Under the pieces are notes generated by a model. That model had not been told where the DNA came from. It saw only the letters and a list, made by a program, of their open reading frames with translations, and searched no databases. From NCBI GenBank assembly GCA_934204655.1, contig CAKPZJ010000003.1, forward strand, positions 93,419 to 157,418: a stretch of DNA of 64,000 bases, given 5' to 3'. The translations under genes were made by a program, and so were the position numbers. Shown here piece by piece: positions 1-8,765 of the stretch (its first letter is position 1; the number at the start of each line of letters is the position of its first letter). Origin of the DNA: an uncultured Prevotella sp. GTDB taxonomy: Bacteria > Bacteroidota > Bacteroidia > Bacteroidales > Bacteroidaceae.

Positions 1-668
1 AAGTAGTCTACGAAGATAATCATATCATCATCGTCAATAAGCGTAGCGGAGAAATCGTGCAGGGCGACAAGACCGGCGATAAACCGCTCGCAGAGACGGT
101 GAAGGACTATATCAAGGTGAAGTATCACAAGCCGGGGAACGTTTTCCTCGGCGTGGTACACCGCCTGGACCGCCCGGTAAGCGGCCTGGTGCTCTTTGCC
201 CGCACGTCGAAAGCGCTGACACGCCTGAACGACCTGTTTCGTACCGGCGACATACACAAGACCTACTGGGCCATTGTCAAGAATACACCGACGCAGCCAG
301 AGGGTACCTTAGAGAACTGGATAGTGCGCAACGAGAAGCAGAACAAGAGCTATGCACACGACCATGAGGTGCCGGGGGCCAAGCGAGCCCTTCTGAGCTA
401 CCGCATCATCGGCAAGACCGACCGGTACACGCTCTTGGAGATACACCTGATGACGGGCAGACACCACCAGATACGCTGCCAGTTGGCACACATGGGCTGC
501 CCCATCCGGGGAGACCTAAAGTATGGTGCGCCGCGTTCTAACCCAGATGGCGGAATATCTCTTATGGCCAAGCAGATAGACTTTGTACATCCGGTGACCA
601 AAGAGCAGATAACCATCAAGGCCCCTACCCCATCAGATGCGCTCTGGCAAGCGCTCGCACCCGAATAA
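1..668 (+). CDS. RluA-family RNA pseudouridine synthase (5' end outside window)
   Basis: Isomerises uridine to pseudouridine in rRNA or tRNA. The open frame is already running at the first base (codons from position 3 read VVYEDNHIIIVNKRSGEIV), so probably only a few codons are missing. The catalytic motif HRLDRPVSGL, with its active-site Asp, is intact, and a GRHHQIRCQLAHMGCPI block typical of the family follows. There is no room for an N-terminal S4 domain, which points to the short RluA-like group. The substrate position cannot be told from sequence. It ends with TAA, followed at once by a strong terminator. Confidence 0.9.
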   Translation, partial: VVYEDNHIIIVNKRSGEIVQGDKTGDKPLAETVKDYIKVKYHKPGNVFLGVVHRLDRPVSGLVLFARTSKALTRLNDLFRTGDIHKTYWAIVKNTPTQPEGTLENWIVRNEKQNKSYAHDHEVPGAKRALLSYRIIGKTDRYTLLEIHLMTGRHHQIRCQLAHMGCPIRGDLKYGAPRSNPDGGISLMAKQIDFVHPVTKEQITIKAPTPSDALWQALAPE

Positions 669-670
669 TA

Positions 671-704
671 AAGCAAGGCTTGACACTCATGCCTTGCTTT
701 TTTT
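671..704 (+). terminator. Rho-independent terminator of the pseudouridine synthase
   Basis: A 9-bp stem AAGCAAGGC/GCCTTGCTT with an 11-nt loop, followed by a run of T. It starts 3 bases after the stop codon. Confidence 0.85.
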
Positions 705-800
705 ATGTCTTATCGTTTCTGTCGTATGCTTTGTCTTTCCTGTAATCGGTAGGCCGAACGCGGCTGTCCGTCGCCCCGTAGATGCAGAGGCGGGGAATGT

Positions 801-932
801 GCGTTCTAAAGTTTCGGATGTACATTCTAAGGTTTCGGACGCACGTCCACAGACTTAGAATGGAACCTGGTATCAAACATTCAGATTGTCATTGCTTATT
901 TACGGGAGGCTATTGCCTATCTACGGGATGCC
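801..932. repeat. Two short tandem repeats with 21-bp period
   Basis: The roughly 290 bases between the pseudouridine synthase and the MATE gene hold no gene. They contain two imperfect 21-bp tandem pairs of different sequence. In the first, TTCTAA begins at 804 and again at 825, followed by (A/G)AGTTTCGGA-like sequence. In the second, ATTGC begins at 891 and 912, followed by TATYTACGGGA. The period matches the 21-bp units seen elsewhere in this window. Confidence 0.6.
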
Positions 933-960
933 ATAAACTACCAGGTGCCGCCTGGGGAAC

Positions 961-2280
961 CTACTCGAACTTACGCCAGACGGGCGAGGAGCGGCGGAGC
1001 ATGGTGGCCTGGATGATGCCGCGCATGGACAGATAGGCTATCAGGGCCATCCACAGGGCATGGTTGGCCATGAGGGGTGTAAAAACCAGGTAGACGGCAT
1101 AGAACAGCAGGGCCGACAGCACAGACGACCACAGCATGGCGCGGGTGGCGGTAAGGCCGATAAACAGGCCGTCGAGCAGAAAGGCCGACACGCCTGCCAG
1201 GGGGATGACGGCTGCCCAGGGCAGATAGCGAAGGGCCTCGGTCACGACCGGAGCTTCAGAGGTGAGCAGACTGAGCAGGGTGCCTCCGCCCAGGATATAC
1301 ACTAACGTGAACACCACCGCCGACAGACCACCCCAGAGAAAAAGCCGACGCACCAGCAGACTGAACCCGGCCCTGTCGTGGGCTCCGCAGCAGCGGCCGC
1401 CTAACGCCTCGGCCGCATAGGCCAGTCCGTCCATGGTAAACGAGGTAATGGTAAAGAGGGTCAGCAGCAGGGTGTTAGCCGAGAGAGTCAGGGCTCCCTG
1501 GCGCGAACCTGCCGAGGTAAAGAACAGATTGACCGAAACCAGGAAAAGGGTACGCAGAAAGATGTCGCGGTTAACGGCAAAGAAGTGAAGGAAGCCCCGG
1601 CTGTCATGGTCGTTCTCGCCATGTGAGCCGCGGGGCACGGCTGGCAACAGATGGCTACGCCACAGACAGCAGAGGGCCATGAGAAAACCTGCCCACTGGG
1701 CTATCAGGGTGCCCATGGCCACGCCCTCGATGTGCATGCCGGCACCGTAGACCAGGGCGACCGATGCCACCAGGTTAACCACATTCTGCACGATAGACAC
1801 GTACATGGGTATGCGCGTATTCTGCATGCCTATAAACCAGCCGGTAAGACTATACAGGCCCATCATGGCCGGGGCTCCCCAGATGCAGATAGAGAAGTAG
1901 GTATCTACCGCCTGGGCCACATCGGCCTGGGGCTTCATGGCCAGCATGGCCAATGCCAACAGACCGCGCTGGGCTATCAGCATGGCCAGGGCTATGGCCA
2001 GGGCGGCCGTGAGCGACTGGCGCAGCAGACTGACGATGGCCCACGGGGCTCTGGCGCCCAAGGCTTGCGAGATGAGCCCACTGGTACCCATGCGCAGGAA
2101 CCCGAATATCCAGTAAATGACATTGAACACCATAGACCCTACCGCCACGGCCCCTATGTAGGCTGTGCTGCCCATGTGGCCCACGATGGTAAGGTCGGCC
2201 AGCCCCAACAGGGGCACGGTGATATTGGTCACTATGGCCGGAATGGCCAATCGGAATATCTGGCGGTCTACTACATTCAT
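961..2280 (-). CDS. MATE family efflux transporter (DinF-like)
   Basis: A cation-coupled multidrug/toxic-compound exporter in the inner membrane. The 439-residue protein is a succession of about 12 hydrophobic segments. Its start, RLAIPAIVTNITVPLLGLAD, and the following TIVGHMGS segment are typical of MATE proteins of the DinF branch. The length is normal for the family. The gene lies 50 bp downstream of the TonB-dependent receptor gene on the same strand, so the two are probably co-transcribed; a receptor/exporter pair may handle import and release of one small molecule, such as a siderophore. That pairing is inference from position only, and the substrate is unknown. Confidence 0.88.
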   Translation of the reverse strand: MNVVDRQIFRLAIPAIVTNITVPLLGLADLTIVGHMGSTAYIGAVAVGSMVFNVIYWIFGFLRMGTSGLISQALGARAPWAIVSLLRQSLTAALAIALAMLIAQRGLLALAMLAMKPQADVAQAVDTYFSICIWGAPAMMGLYSLTGWFIGMQNTRIPMYVSIVQNVVNLVASVALVYGAGMHIEGVAMGTLIAQWAGFLMALCCLWRSHLLPAVPRGSHGENDHDSRGFLHFFAVNRDIFLRTLFLVSVNLFFTSAGSRQGALTLSANTLLLTLFTITSFTMDGLAYAAEALGGRCCGAHDRAGFSLLVRRLFLWGGLSAVVFTLVYILGGGTLLSLLTSEAPVVTEALRYLPWAAVIPLAGVSAFLLDGLFIGLTATRAMLWSSVLSALLFYAVYLVFTPLMANHALWMALIAYLSMRGIIQATMLRRSSPVWRKFE

Positions 2281-2300
2281 AGTCTATAACGAGAGTATCG

Positions 2301-2317
2301 GCGGGGCCATGCCCCGC
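2301..2317 (-). other. Intercistronic GC-rich hairpin
   Basis: A perfect 7-bp stem GCGGGGC/GCCCCGC with a 3-nt loop between the receptor and MATE genes. It lacks a T-run, so it is more likely a processing or stability element than a terminator. Confidence 0.45.
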
Positions 2318-2330
2318 ACTGGGACGGGGG

Positions 2331-4778
2331 TCAGAAGTCGAGCCGCACGTCGACCCCTACCTGGAATGGGCTGCCCTGCTGGGCAAAAAAAAGTGACTGG
2401 CCGCTGGCGGCGCTCTCAACCGCGAAACTGTTGTAGCGGGTAGCGGTCATATTGCGGCTCCACAGGCTCACGGTGGCCTTGGGCCAGCACACATCGGCAT
2501 GGGCACCTAACAAGGCATAGTCTTTCTGGCTGTACACATTGGTCTCGTCCCAGTAGGTGCGTCCCTGGGCCATGAGGTTGGCCCCTAACACCAAGGCCCG
2601 GAGGCTGCCTGCACGCAGGGCGATACGATAGTCGACATTAGCGGCCAGTGTATGCAGCGGTATGTACGGCACCCGACGGTGACGGTAGCTCACCGTACGT
2701 GTGGCATCGTCCTCGGCAACCACATCGGTATAGTCGCGAAACTCGGAGTTGGTATAGCCGTAGCTCAGGGCCCAGGTAAGCCGGTTGTCCAGATGGCTCC
2801 CGCGCAGCGAGAGTTCGGCACCCAGACTGCGGCTACGGCCGGCATTGACCATCATACGGCCAAAACCGTAGTTGCCAGCCATGACAGACAACTGCTGATT
2901 GTGTATCTGCATGAGATAGCCCGCTATGTCCATCTGCAGACTGTTGCCCAGCAGGTTAAGATGGGATCCCACCTCGTAGTTCCACGTGGTCTCGGGAGCG
3001 TACGATATGGTCTGCGCTATGCGCTGATAGTCATCGTCGGTATGGGGAATGTCGTAGTCGCCGCGCTGACTGGAGTTGTTGCGCAGTTCGGTCTGAAGAA
3101 TGTCGGAAAACATCTGGAAATTGAAGCCGCCAGCCCTATAGCCCTTGCTGAGCACAGCATAGACATTGGAGCCATGGCTGCCCAGCCGGTAGCTCAGTCC
3201 TGCCTTGGGCAGCAGCTGGCTGTAGCCATTGTGGCACGAGTGAGCCAGGTGCGAAGTGAGCTTGGTGGTGGCCGCCGTGCCCATGACCAGGGCATCGCAG
3301 GTCATCTGGGCCTGGGTGTCGTAGCCCAGCTTGACCCACGAGTAGTCGTAGCGCAGGCCGAGGGTGGCCGTGAGCCGAGGGGTAAGGTCTATGGCCGACT
3401 CATGGAAGATGCCCTGGTTGAACGTGGGCAGATGGAACTGGCCAGGGATGGTGCCCAGCTGGGCCGTCATGCTTACCCCGCCGCGGCTGGCTATAAGCTG
3501 TTCGGCCCGTGCCCTCGCCTGAGCCTCGCTCATCCCCGATGCCACAAAGCGGGCTGCCATGGACTGTACCATGGCCTGGTACATGGCCGTCTGTATCTGT
3601 CCGGCCACCAGGGCGTTCATGTCGGCATAAAAGGTTACCGGTGCCTCGGTCTTGTTCCACTGATACGAGGTAAACGAACCGGCCGTCCAGTGCCACGAGC
3701 GACCGTCGTGCCCGGTACCAAGGGGCACAGCGCCCTTGAAAACCATCTCGTGGGTAACCGTATTCTGGTGCTGACGCTCCTCGAGCTGCAGGAAGTCGGC
3801 CGGCAGATAGTCGTTGTCCATAGCCATATAGTCCTTGAGATACTGGTAGCTGGAGGTAGAACTGAAGGTGACACCACCCCACCGCTGTGTAAGTATCAGA
3901 CCAGTGTGGAGCATGTTACGGCGGTAGTTGCCCGGGCGGTTGGCCGAGGGCGAGGCCGTCTCGCCGGTCTGCGGGTTCCACACCCCGTAGGGGAAGGCGT
4001 TCTGGCGGGTGTACTGATAGTCGAGGATATAGTCGAGCTTGAGGGTGGCGGTGGGCAAGCCCACTACGTGCAGTTTGCCGCCCGCCTCGTTGAGCTGGTC
4101 GGCTCTCTGGCCGGTGGTGGTGTTAGTAAGGTAACCGTTCTGACCATTATAAAAACCCGCGAGCGACCAAGCCAACTTGTCGTTAGGGCGGGCATAGTGG
4201 GCCACCTCGACATTACGCCCGAAGTGGTTGCTGGCCCCTATGCGCAGATGGGTGCCCTGATAGGTAAGGGGGTCGCGGCTGTAGGTACGTATCAGTCCGC
4301 CCTCGGTATTGATACCATAGAGGGTACCCTGAGGGCCCCGGAGCACATCGACACGGCCCAACTCGTAGTTGTGATGGTTGTAGGCACTCTTACTCATCAG
4401 CGGCAGACCGTCGGAGTAGATGCCCACGGCCGGGCTGTTGATGCGCGAGCCTATGCCGCGTATGTATATCGCGCTGGTGTAACGCGACCCGTAAGTAGGC
4501 ATCGAGAACGAGGGAACGTAGAGCGACAAATCGCGCAGGTCGCGGAGGCCCATGCGCTGCAGTTCGCCACCAGAAAACATGGAACTGCTTACGGGCTGCT
4601 TACGGAGACGGAAACTCTCCTTGGGTTGAGAAACGATAACCACCTCGTCGATGTCAACCACCCGCGAGGTGTCGTTGACCGATGGGTTATCGATATGGGT
4701 TATCCTGTTATCTGCTATAACATGTCCGGCCGACGCTACCATCAGCGCCACTAAAACTGCCACTCCTTGACACTTCAT
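2331..4778 (-). CDS. TonB-dependent outer-membrane receptor
   Basis: An outer-membrane beta-barrel importer energised by TonB, of the siderophore/ferric-complex receptor type. The 815-residue protein has an N-terminal signal peptide (hydrophobic to about residue 22), a plug domain at about 45-155 with IRGIGSR and RVDVLRGPQGTLYG motifs, then a long barrel ending in an aromatic residue (VDVRLDF). There is no N-terminal carboxypeptidase-like domain and no SusD partner nearby, which argues against a polysaccharide-utilisation SusC. The ligand cannot be assigned. The gene is first in a two-gene unit with the MATE exporter. Confidence 0.9.
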   Translation of the reverse strand: MKCQGVAVLVALMVASAGHVIADNRITHIDNPSVNDTSRVVDIDEVVIVSQPKESFRLRKQPVSSSMFSGGELQRMGLRDLRDLSLYVPSFSMPTYGSRYTSAIYIRGIGSRINSPAVGIYSDGLPLMSKSAYNHHNYELGRVDVLRGPQGTLYGINTEGGLIRTYSRDPLTYQGTHLRIGASNHFGRNVEVAHYARPNDKLAWSLAGFYNGQNGYLTNTTTGQRADQLNEAGGKLHVVGLPTATLKLDYILDYQYTRQNAFPYGVWNPQTGETASPSANRPGNYRRNMLHTGLILTQRWGGVTFSSTSSYQYLKDYMAMDNDYLPADFLQLEERQHQNTVTHEMVFKGAVPLGTGHDGRSWHWTAGSFTSYQWNKTEAPVTFYADMNALVAGQIQTAMYQAMVQSMAARFVASGMSEAQARARAEQLIASRGGVSMTAQLGTIPGQFHLPTFNQGIFHESAIDLTPRLTATLGLRYDYSWVKLGYDTQAQMTCDALVMGTAATTKLTSHLAHSCHNGYSQLLPKAGLSYRLGSHGSNVYAVLSKGYRAGGFNFQMFSDILQTELRNNSSQRGDYDIPHTDDDYQRIAQTISYAPETTWNYEVGSHLNLLGNSLQMDIAGYLMQIHNQQLSVMAGNYGFGRMMVNAGRSRSLGAELSLRGSHLDNRLTWALSYGYTNSEFRDYTDVVAEDDATRTVSYRHRRVPYIPLHTLAANVDYRIALRAGSLRALVLGANLMAQGRTYWDETNVYSQKDYALLGAHADVCWPKATVSLWSRNMTATRYNSFAVESAASGQSLFFAQQGSPFQVGVDVRLDF

Positions 4779-4811
4779 CTATCTACAAAATTATATGTTT
4801 TGTTACGGCTG

Positions 4812-4819
4812 CAAAAGTA
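4812..4819 (-). promoter_or_regulatory. -7 box (TACTTTTG) for the TonB receptor
   Basis: The minus strand reads TACTTTTG, matching the Bacteroidetes TAnnTTTG box, 34 bp upstream of the receptor start codon. No clear TTTG -33 box is present. Confidence 0.6.
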
Positions 4820-4857
4820 CATATAATTATCGGCCCCATAAGTCCTCATTTATGAGG

Positions 4858-4948
4858 AAAAATAGTGCAAGCCGAGCGCCATGAGCTTGCTCGGATGGCC
4901 GAGGTGCCGCCTATTTTATGCAAAAATAGTGCAAGCCGAGCGCCATCA
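4858..4948 (-). repeat. 64-bp-period intergenic repeat, 1.4 copies
   Basis: The unit beginning AAATAGTGCAAGCCGAGCGC occurs at about 4860 and again 64 bp later. The second copy is cut where the zinc-ribbon gene ends. The same unit occurs twice at 60801-60934. On the minus strand the junction reads TATTTTTG, a -7-like box. The second copy forms a 9-bp-arm hairpin (4940-4962, GCGCCATCA/TGATGGCGC) with the last codons of the neighbouring gene. Confidence 0.8.
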
Positions 4949-5950
4949 GTCATTGATGGCGCCACAGTGGGGACAACGGCCCTTGTGCTGAAGCGGCGCA
5001 CCACACTGGCCACACACACAGACGATGCGGCCATGGCGCAAGTACTGGCGGATGGCGTACCAGAAGTAGAAAACGAGGAGCAGATAACCCACAAAGTAAA
5101 GCGAGGTGATGCTAAACACGATATAGTCGACCGCACACACGGCTGCCAGCCCTGACAGGTACACGATGGCCTCGCCCACGGGCAACTGGGCCCGCACATC
5201 GTCTAACACGGCCACACCCACTATGAGCATCAGCCACACCAAGGTAAGGAACACGGCTAAGATAAAAGGCACGGAGAGTGGGTTGAGCGTGGGGTTGTAG
5301 TAGAAGTAACGCCACACATCGGGGGCAAAGGTCTGTATGCTGGCATAGAGCGTGGCGGCCGAAGCCACGAGCAGCGTGAGCAGCGTGGGGTAAAACGAGT
5401 GGATGTCGCGGAAGTGTACTATCGGCGCATCCATACGCCGCAGCTTACGGATGAGATAAGCGGCCGAGATAATGCAGATGACGATAAGGAAAATGAGCAG
5501 GTGGGTGTCCGAGAAGACGGAGATAAACTCGGAGATGGGGTCGTCGGGAACCACCGAGGGCAACAGCTCACTCTCGTGAATCCACCCGAAACGGCGCGCA
5601 GCCGTGGCCACCTGTACCCAGACGGAGTCGGTGGGATCCTGAGACAGCATGCGGAAGTCGGCCACCACCAGGCGGTCGCCCTTGTGTACCGTAAAGGTAT
5701 CGGTAGGCAAGCTGCCCAACATCTCCTCGGGCTGCTGGACCATGAGCGACAGCGAGTCGGTCTTTACTAAGAAGTTGTAGTTGACGGTATAGTGATGCAG
5801 GGCGTAGAACGACAGCGTATCGGTCTGCGGAGTACTGCGCTGCAACAGCAGACTGGAATACCGGTGGGGCCGGTGGTAACACGAACTTACCAGCAGCACC
5901 AACAGGGCGGCTAAGGCTATCCGCACCCAGGATAATCTATTCTTCGGCAT
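4946..5950 (-). CDS. Membrane protein with SH3-like region and C-terminal zinc ribbon
   Basis: Function unknown. The 334-residue protein has an N-terminal lipoprotein-like signal (LLVLLVSSC, Cys24), a soluble stretch to about residue 145 with an SH3-like pattern (VHKGDRLVV...WVQV...GWIHESEL), about four to five membrane segments at 150-300, and a C-terminal CxxC...CxxC zinc ribbon (CGQCGAPLQHKGRCPHCGA). The order suggests an outer-facing sensor region, a membrane bundle and a cytoplasmic metal-binding tail. It overlaps the end of the U32 gene by 14 bp, so the two are translationally linked. The stop codon abuts the 64-bp repeat. Confidence 0.75.
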   Translation of the reverse strand: MPKNRLSWVRIALAALLVLLVSSCYHRPHRYSSLLLQRSTPQTDTLSFYALHHYTVNYNFLVKTDSLSLMVQQPEEMLGSLPTDTFTVHKGDRLVVADFRMLSQDPTDSVWVQVATAARRFGWIHESELLPSVVPDDPISEFISVFSDTHLLIFLIVICIISAAYLIRKLRRMDAPIVHFRDIHSFYPTLLTLLVASAATLYASIQTFAPDVWRYFYYNPTLNPLSVPFILAVFLTLVWLMLIVGVAVLDDVRAQLPVGEAIVYLSGLAAVCAVDYIVFSITSLYFVGYLLLVFYFWYAIRQYLRHGRIVCVCGQCGAPLQHKGRCPHCGAIND

Positions 5951-7775
5951 AAATATTCATTTGACATTCGTCACACTGGAACTTCAACTCAAAGCGTCGG
6001 CCGTCGCCCAGGCGCAGGTAAAGGGGCTCGCGCCACTGGGGCTTGCGGCCTCCATGGCGTACGCAGTAGCCTAAGGCGTAGCGCAGACAGTGGCGGCACT
6101 GCATAATGAGTGGGCGGGACGTGGGCGAAAGCTCGTAAGCCGGGGCCAAAGGTGAGAGGCCGCGCTGCTGATAGAAGGCACGCGCCGACTGGTTAGCTAT
6201 ATTGTACAGGTAGGGGTACTGCAGGTACTCGCGCTGCCAGCCACGCGACAGGGGGGCGTCGCCAGGCTGAGGGCAGGTGGCCGGAACCTCGCCGGAGGCA
6301 TCGGGGACGGTCTGCTGGAGCTGCTCGACGAGCATGCGACGCAAGTCGGACAACAGGCTGGATGGGATAAACAGCCCGTCGACCCCATCGGCTATGGTAA
6401 GATGGCCCAAGGTGTAGGGGGTGTTGCCCAACTTGGACAGCTGACGCACGATATTGTCGTGCTGACTGGTGCGGGCCTCCTGGTGGTCGAACGCCACCTC
6501 GGCCCGTGCCTGCTGTGCCTGCAAGACAAAGCCCGTGGGCGACAGCGAGAGGGTCATGTCGACCGGCACCTTGCGCTCGGCAACCCTGCCAGCCATCACC
6601 TTACTAAAGGCCACGTCACTGTTACGGTACAGGGCCATACCCGGACGAAGCATCGGCGGCATCTTCTGAGGATAAAGGCGGTTGCCCTCGGCACGGTTCA
6701 CCCGAAAGCCCTCCAACTCATGGTCGGCATTGATGAAGCAGAGACCATCGCCATTGGCGAAGTCTGCTACACCGGCCACGCTGAACGAGTAGCCACGCAG
6801 TTCCTTGACCCGGCCCACGTACTCGCCCATGGCCTTGGGCGTGTCGAAGCTGGCTATGTCGGGCTGACGCCCATTCAGGAAGTAGTGGGTATAGCCACGG
6901 TTGAAAGTCTTATGAAGATTGGGCTCGAAGTGATACTCCACCCGCCCGCGCGAAGCCCGACAATAGTCGTTGGGCCTGCTGGCCACCAGCTGGTCCAGGC
7001 GGCGCGAGTAGGCAGCCACTACGTTCTTGACGTAGTCAGCATCCTTCAGGCGGCCTTCGATTTTAAAAGAGCAGGCACCAGCATCGGCCAACTGCTCAAG
7101 GGCATCTATCTGACAGAGGTCTCTGAGCGAGAGCAGGTGACGCTGATGCTCTATCTCGCGACCGTCGGCATCAACGAGGTCGAACTTGAGGCGGCAGAAC
7201 TGAGCACACTCGCCCCGGTTGGCACTACGGCCAAAGCAGTACTGCGACGCATAGCATACGCCGGAATAGCTCACACAGAGCGCGCCATGGACAAACACCT
7301 CGAGCTCGAGGTCAGGGGCAGCCTGGTGTATGGCCTGTATCTCGTCGGCCGACAGCTCGCGGGCCAATACTACCCTACTGAAACCCAAGGAGCGTAGCCA
7401 CAGCGCCTTGTCGGCCGTCCGGGTGTCGCACTGGGTCGACGCGTGCAGCGGCAAGGCCACTCGTCCCACGAGCCCCATGTCCTGTACGAGAATGGCATCG
7501 ACCCCGGCCTGGCGCAGACGTTCGGCCAGTGCCAAGGTGTCGGCCAGCTCGCTGTCGTAGATAATGGTGTTAAGCGTCACGTACACACGGGCACCAAAAA
7601 CGTGGGCATAGCGACACAAGGCGGCTATGTCCTCTACCGAGTTGCCGGCAGCCGCACGGGCCCCGAAGCGCGCCGCGCCGATATATACGGCATCGGCCCC
7701 GCAGTCGATGGCGGCGATACCACATTCTAAGTTCTTGGCAGGAGCCAACAGTTCGAGCTTTCTCATACTTGTCAT
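5937..7775 (-). CDS. U32 peptidase family protein (probable RNA-hydroxylation factor)
   Basis: Homologous to YegQ/YhbU/RlhA proteins, which in E. coli act in tRNA or rRNA hydroxylation rather than as proteases. The N-terminal TIM-barrel begins with LELLAPAKN. The U32 signature, with paired Cys, is visible at about residues 160-190 (EVFVHGALCVSYSGVC, then NRGECAQFCR), so the cysteines expected to bind an Fe-S cluster are present. The C-terminal third carries further CxxC pairs (MQCRHCLRYALGYC, FQCDECQM). The first ATG overlaps the metA stop by one base; a GTG at 7778 or an ATG at 7766 are alternative starts. Confidence 0.85.
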   Translation of the reverse strand: MTSMRKLELLAPAKNLECGIAAIDCGADAVYIGAARFGARAAAGNSVEDIAALCRYAHVFGARVYVTLNTIIYDSELADTLALAERLRQAGVDAILVQDMGLVGRVALPLHASTQCDTRTADKALWLRSLGFSRVVLARELSADEIQAIHQAAPDLELEVFVHGALCVSYSGVCYASQYCFGRSANRGECAQFCRLKFDLVDADGREIEHQRHLLSLRDLCQIDALEQLADAGACSFKIEGRLKDADYVKNVVAAYSRRLDQLVASRPNDYCRASRGRVEYHFEPNLHKTFNRGYTHYFLNGRQPDIASFDTPKAMGEYVGRVKELRGYSFSVAGVADFANGDGLCFINADHELEGFRVNRAEGNRLYPQKMPPMLRPGMALYRNSDVAFSKVMAGRVAERKVPVDMTLSLSPTGFVLQAQQARAEVAFDHQEARTSQHDNIVRQLSKLGNTPYTLGHLTIADGVDGLFIPSSLLSDLRRMLVEQLQQTVPDASGEVPATCPQPGDAPLSRGWQREYLQYPYLYNIANQSARAFYQQRGLSPLAPAYELSPTSRPLIMQCRHCLRYALGYCVRHGGRKPQWREPLYLRLGDGRRFELKFQCDECQMNIYAEE

Positions 7776-8683
7776 CACTTGCTTACGGATGCAGCCAGCG
7801 CCACGTAATACTGTACCCAGTTGTTATAAAATAAGGTGGCCGCCGAGCGCCAGGTGGCCTGTGGCTGGCAGGCCGGATTATCGTTGGGATAATAGTGCTG
7901 TGGAATATCTACGTCGTCGCGCTTGCCCAAGTCGCGGTGATACTCATGGCCCAACGTCCAGACAGGATATTCCAGGTGGCCGAGTACATAGAACTCGTGG
8001 CCATGGCTGGAAGCTACGATAGACACGCCCGCCTCGGGCGAGTGGGCTATCACGCTGATGCCCGGAGTGGCCTCTACATCGGCCGAGCGTATCTCTGTAT
8101 GCCGGCTGTTGGGCATACGGAACACATCGTCCATCCCGCGGAAGATGGGCAGGCCCCCGCTGCTCGGCATGGTGTCAAACACGCCGAAGCGCTTGGTGGG
8201 AAGAAGATGTTTGGGTATGGCGTAGAAATGGTAGAGGGCTGCCATGGCTCCCCAGCATAAGTATAGGGTGCTGCGCACGTGCGTGCGGGCCCAGTCGAGT
8301 ATGGCGGTCAGCTCAGTCCAGTAATCTACCGCCTCGTAGGCCATGGTTTCTACCGGGGCACCCGTCACGATGAGTCCGTCCAGCGGCTGGGTCATCAGGG
8401 TGTCGGCAAACTCGTAGAACGTGTCCATGTGCCCGGGCGGCACGTGGGTAGATACATGGCTGCGCAGCTTCATCCACTTCAGGTCGATGGTCAGCGCCGA
8501 GTACGAGAGCATGCGCACGATGTCGGTCTCGGTCTCTATCTTCTGCGGCATCAGGTTTAGCACCGCTATGCGTATCGGAGCTACGCTGCCCGTAGCTGCC
8601 TTACCGTCAGTAAGGGTGAGGGGGATGTTTTCAGCGGCAAGGGTGGATATGGCGGGAAACCCGGAGGGCAGTATCAACGGCAT
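7775..8683 (-). CDS. metA: Homoserine O-acyltransferase, probably acetyl-CoA-dependent
   Basis: Activates homoserine at its hydroxyl for methionine synthesis. The 302-residue protein has the catalytic Cys143 (LYLCWGA), and His236 and Glu238 (LGHLEY). The specificity position after GAPV is Glu112, equivalent to Glu111 of Bacillus MetA. In that family Glu selects acetyl-CoA, while Gly (E. coli) selects succinyl-CoA, so this is probably an O-acetyltransferase despite the usual 'succinyltransferase' label. It is the first gene of a three-gene leftward unit with the U32 and zinc-ribbon genes. No SAM riboswitch fits in the short leader. Confidence 0.93.
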   Translation of the reverse strand: MPLILPSGFPAISTLAAENIPLTLTDGKAATGSVAPIRIAVLNLMPQKIETETDIVRMLSYSALTIDLKWMKLRSHVSTHVPPGHMDTFYEFADTLMTQPLDGLIVTGAPVETMAYEAVDYWTELTAILDWARTHVRSTLYLCWGAMAALYHFYAIPKHLLPTKRFGVFDTMPSSGGLPIFRGMDDVFRMPNSRHTEIRSADVEATPGISVIAHSPEAGVSIVASSHGHEFYVLGHLEYPVWTLGHEYHRDLGKRDDVDIPQHYYPNDNPACQPQATWRSAATLFYNNWVQYYVALAASVSK

Positions 8684-8734
8684 AATAATCTATTTAAATA
8701 ATGTGTACAAACGGTGCGATACCATTTGTCGCTG

Positions 8735-8765
8735 CAAAAATAGCAAAATAAGTTGACAAAGCAAA
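8735..8765 (-). promoter_or_regulatory. Promoter of metA
   Basis: The minus strand reads TTTG, 19 bp, TATTTTTG, a full Bacteroidetes sigma-ABfr-type promoter. Its -33 box abuts the 3' arm of the terminator of the gene upstream. Confidence 0.75.

Noticed and set aside
2652..4754. A 700-codon plus-strand open frame opposite the TonB receptor
   Set aside because: It lies wholly antisense to a gene with clear domains, has low-complexity shadow sequence and no recognisable motif; it results from GC-rich codon use.
4858..4948. CRISPR-like array
   Set aside because: The 64-bp units are contiguous without unique spacers and no cas genes are present.
8684..8764. SAM riboswitch before metA
   Set aside because: Only about 80 bp separate the gene from the upstream terminator and none of the conserved SAM aptamer segments is seen.
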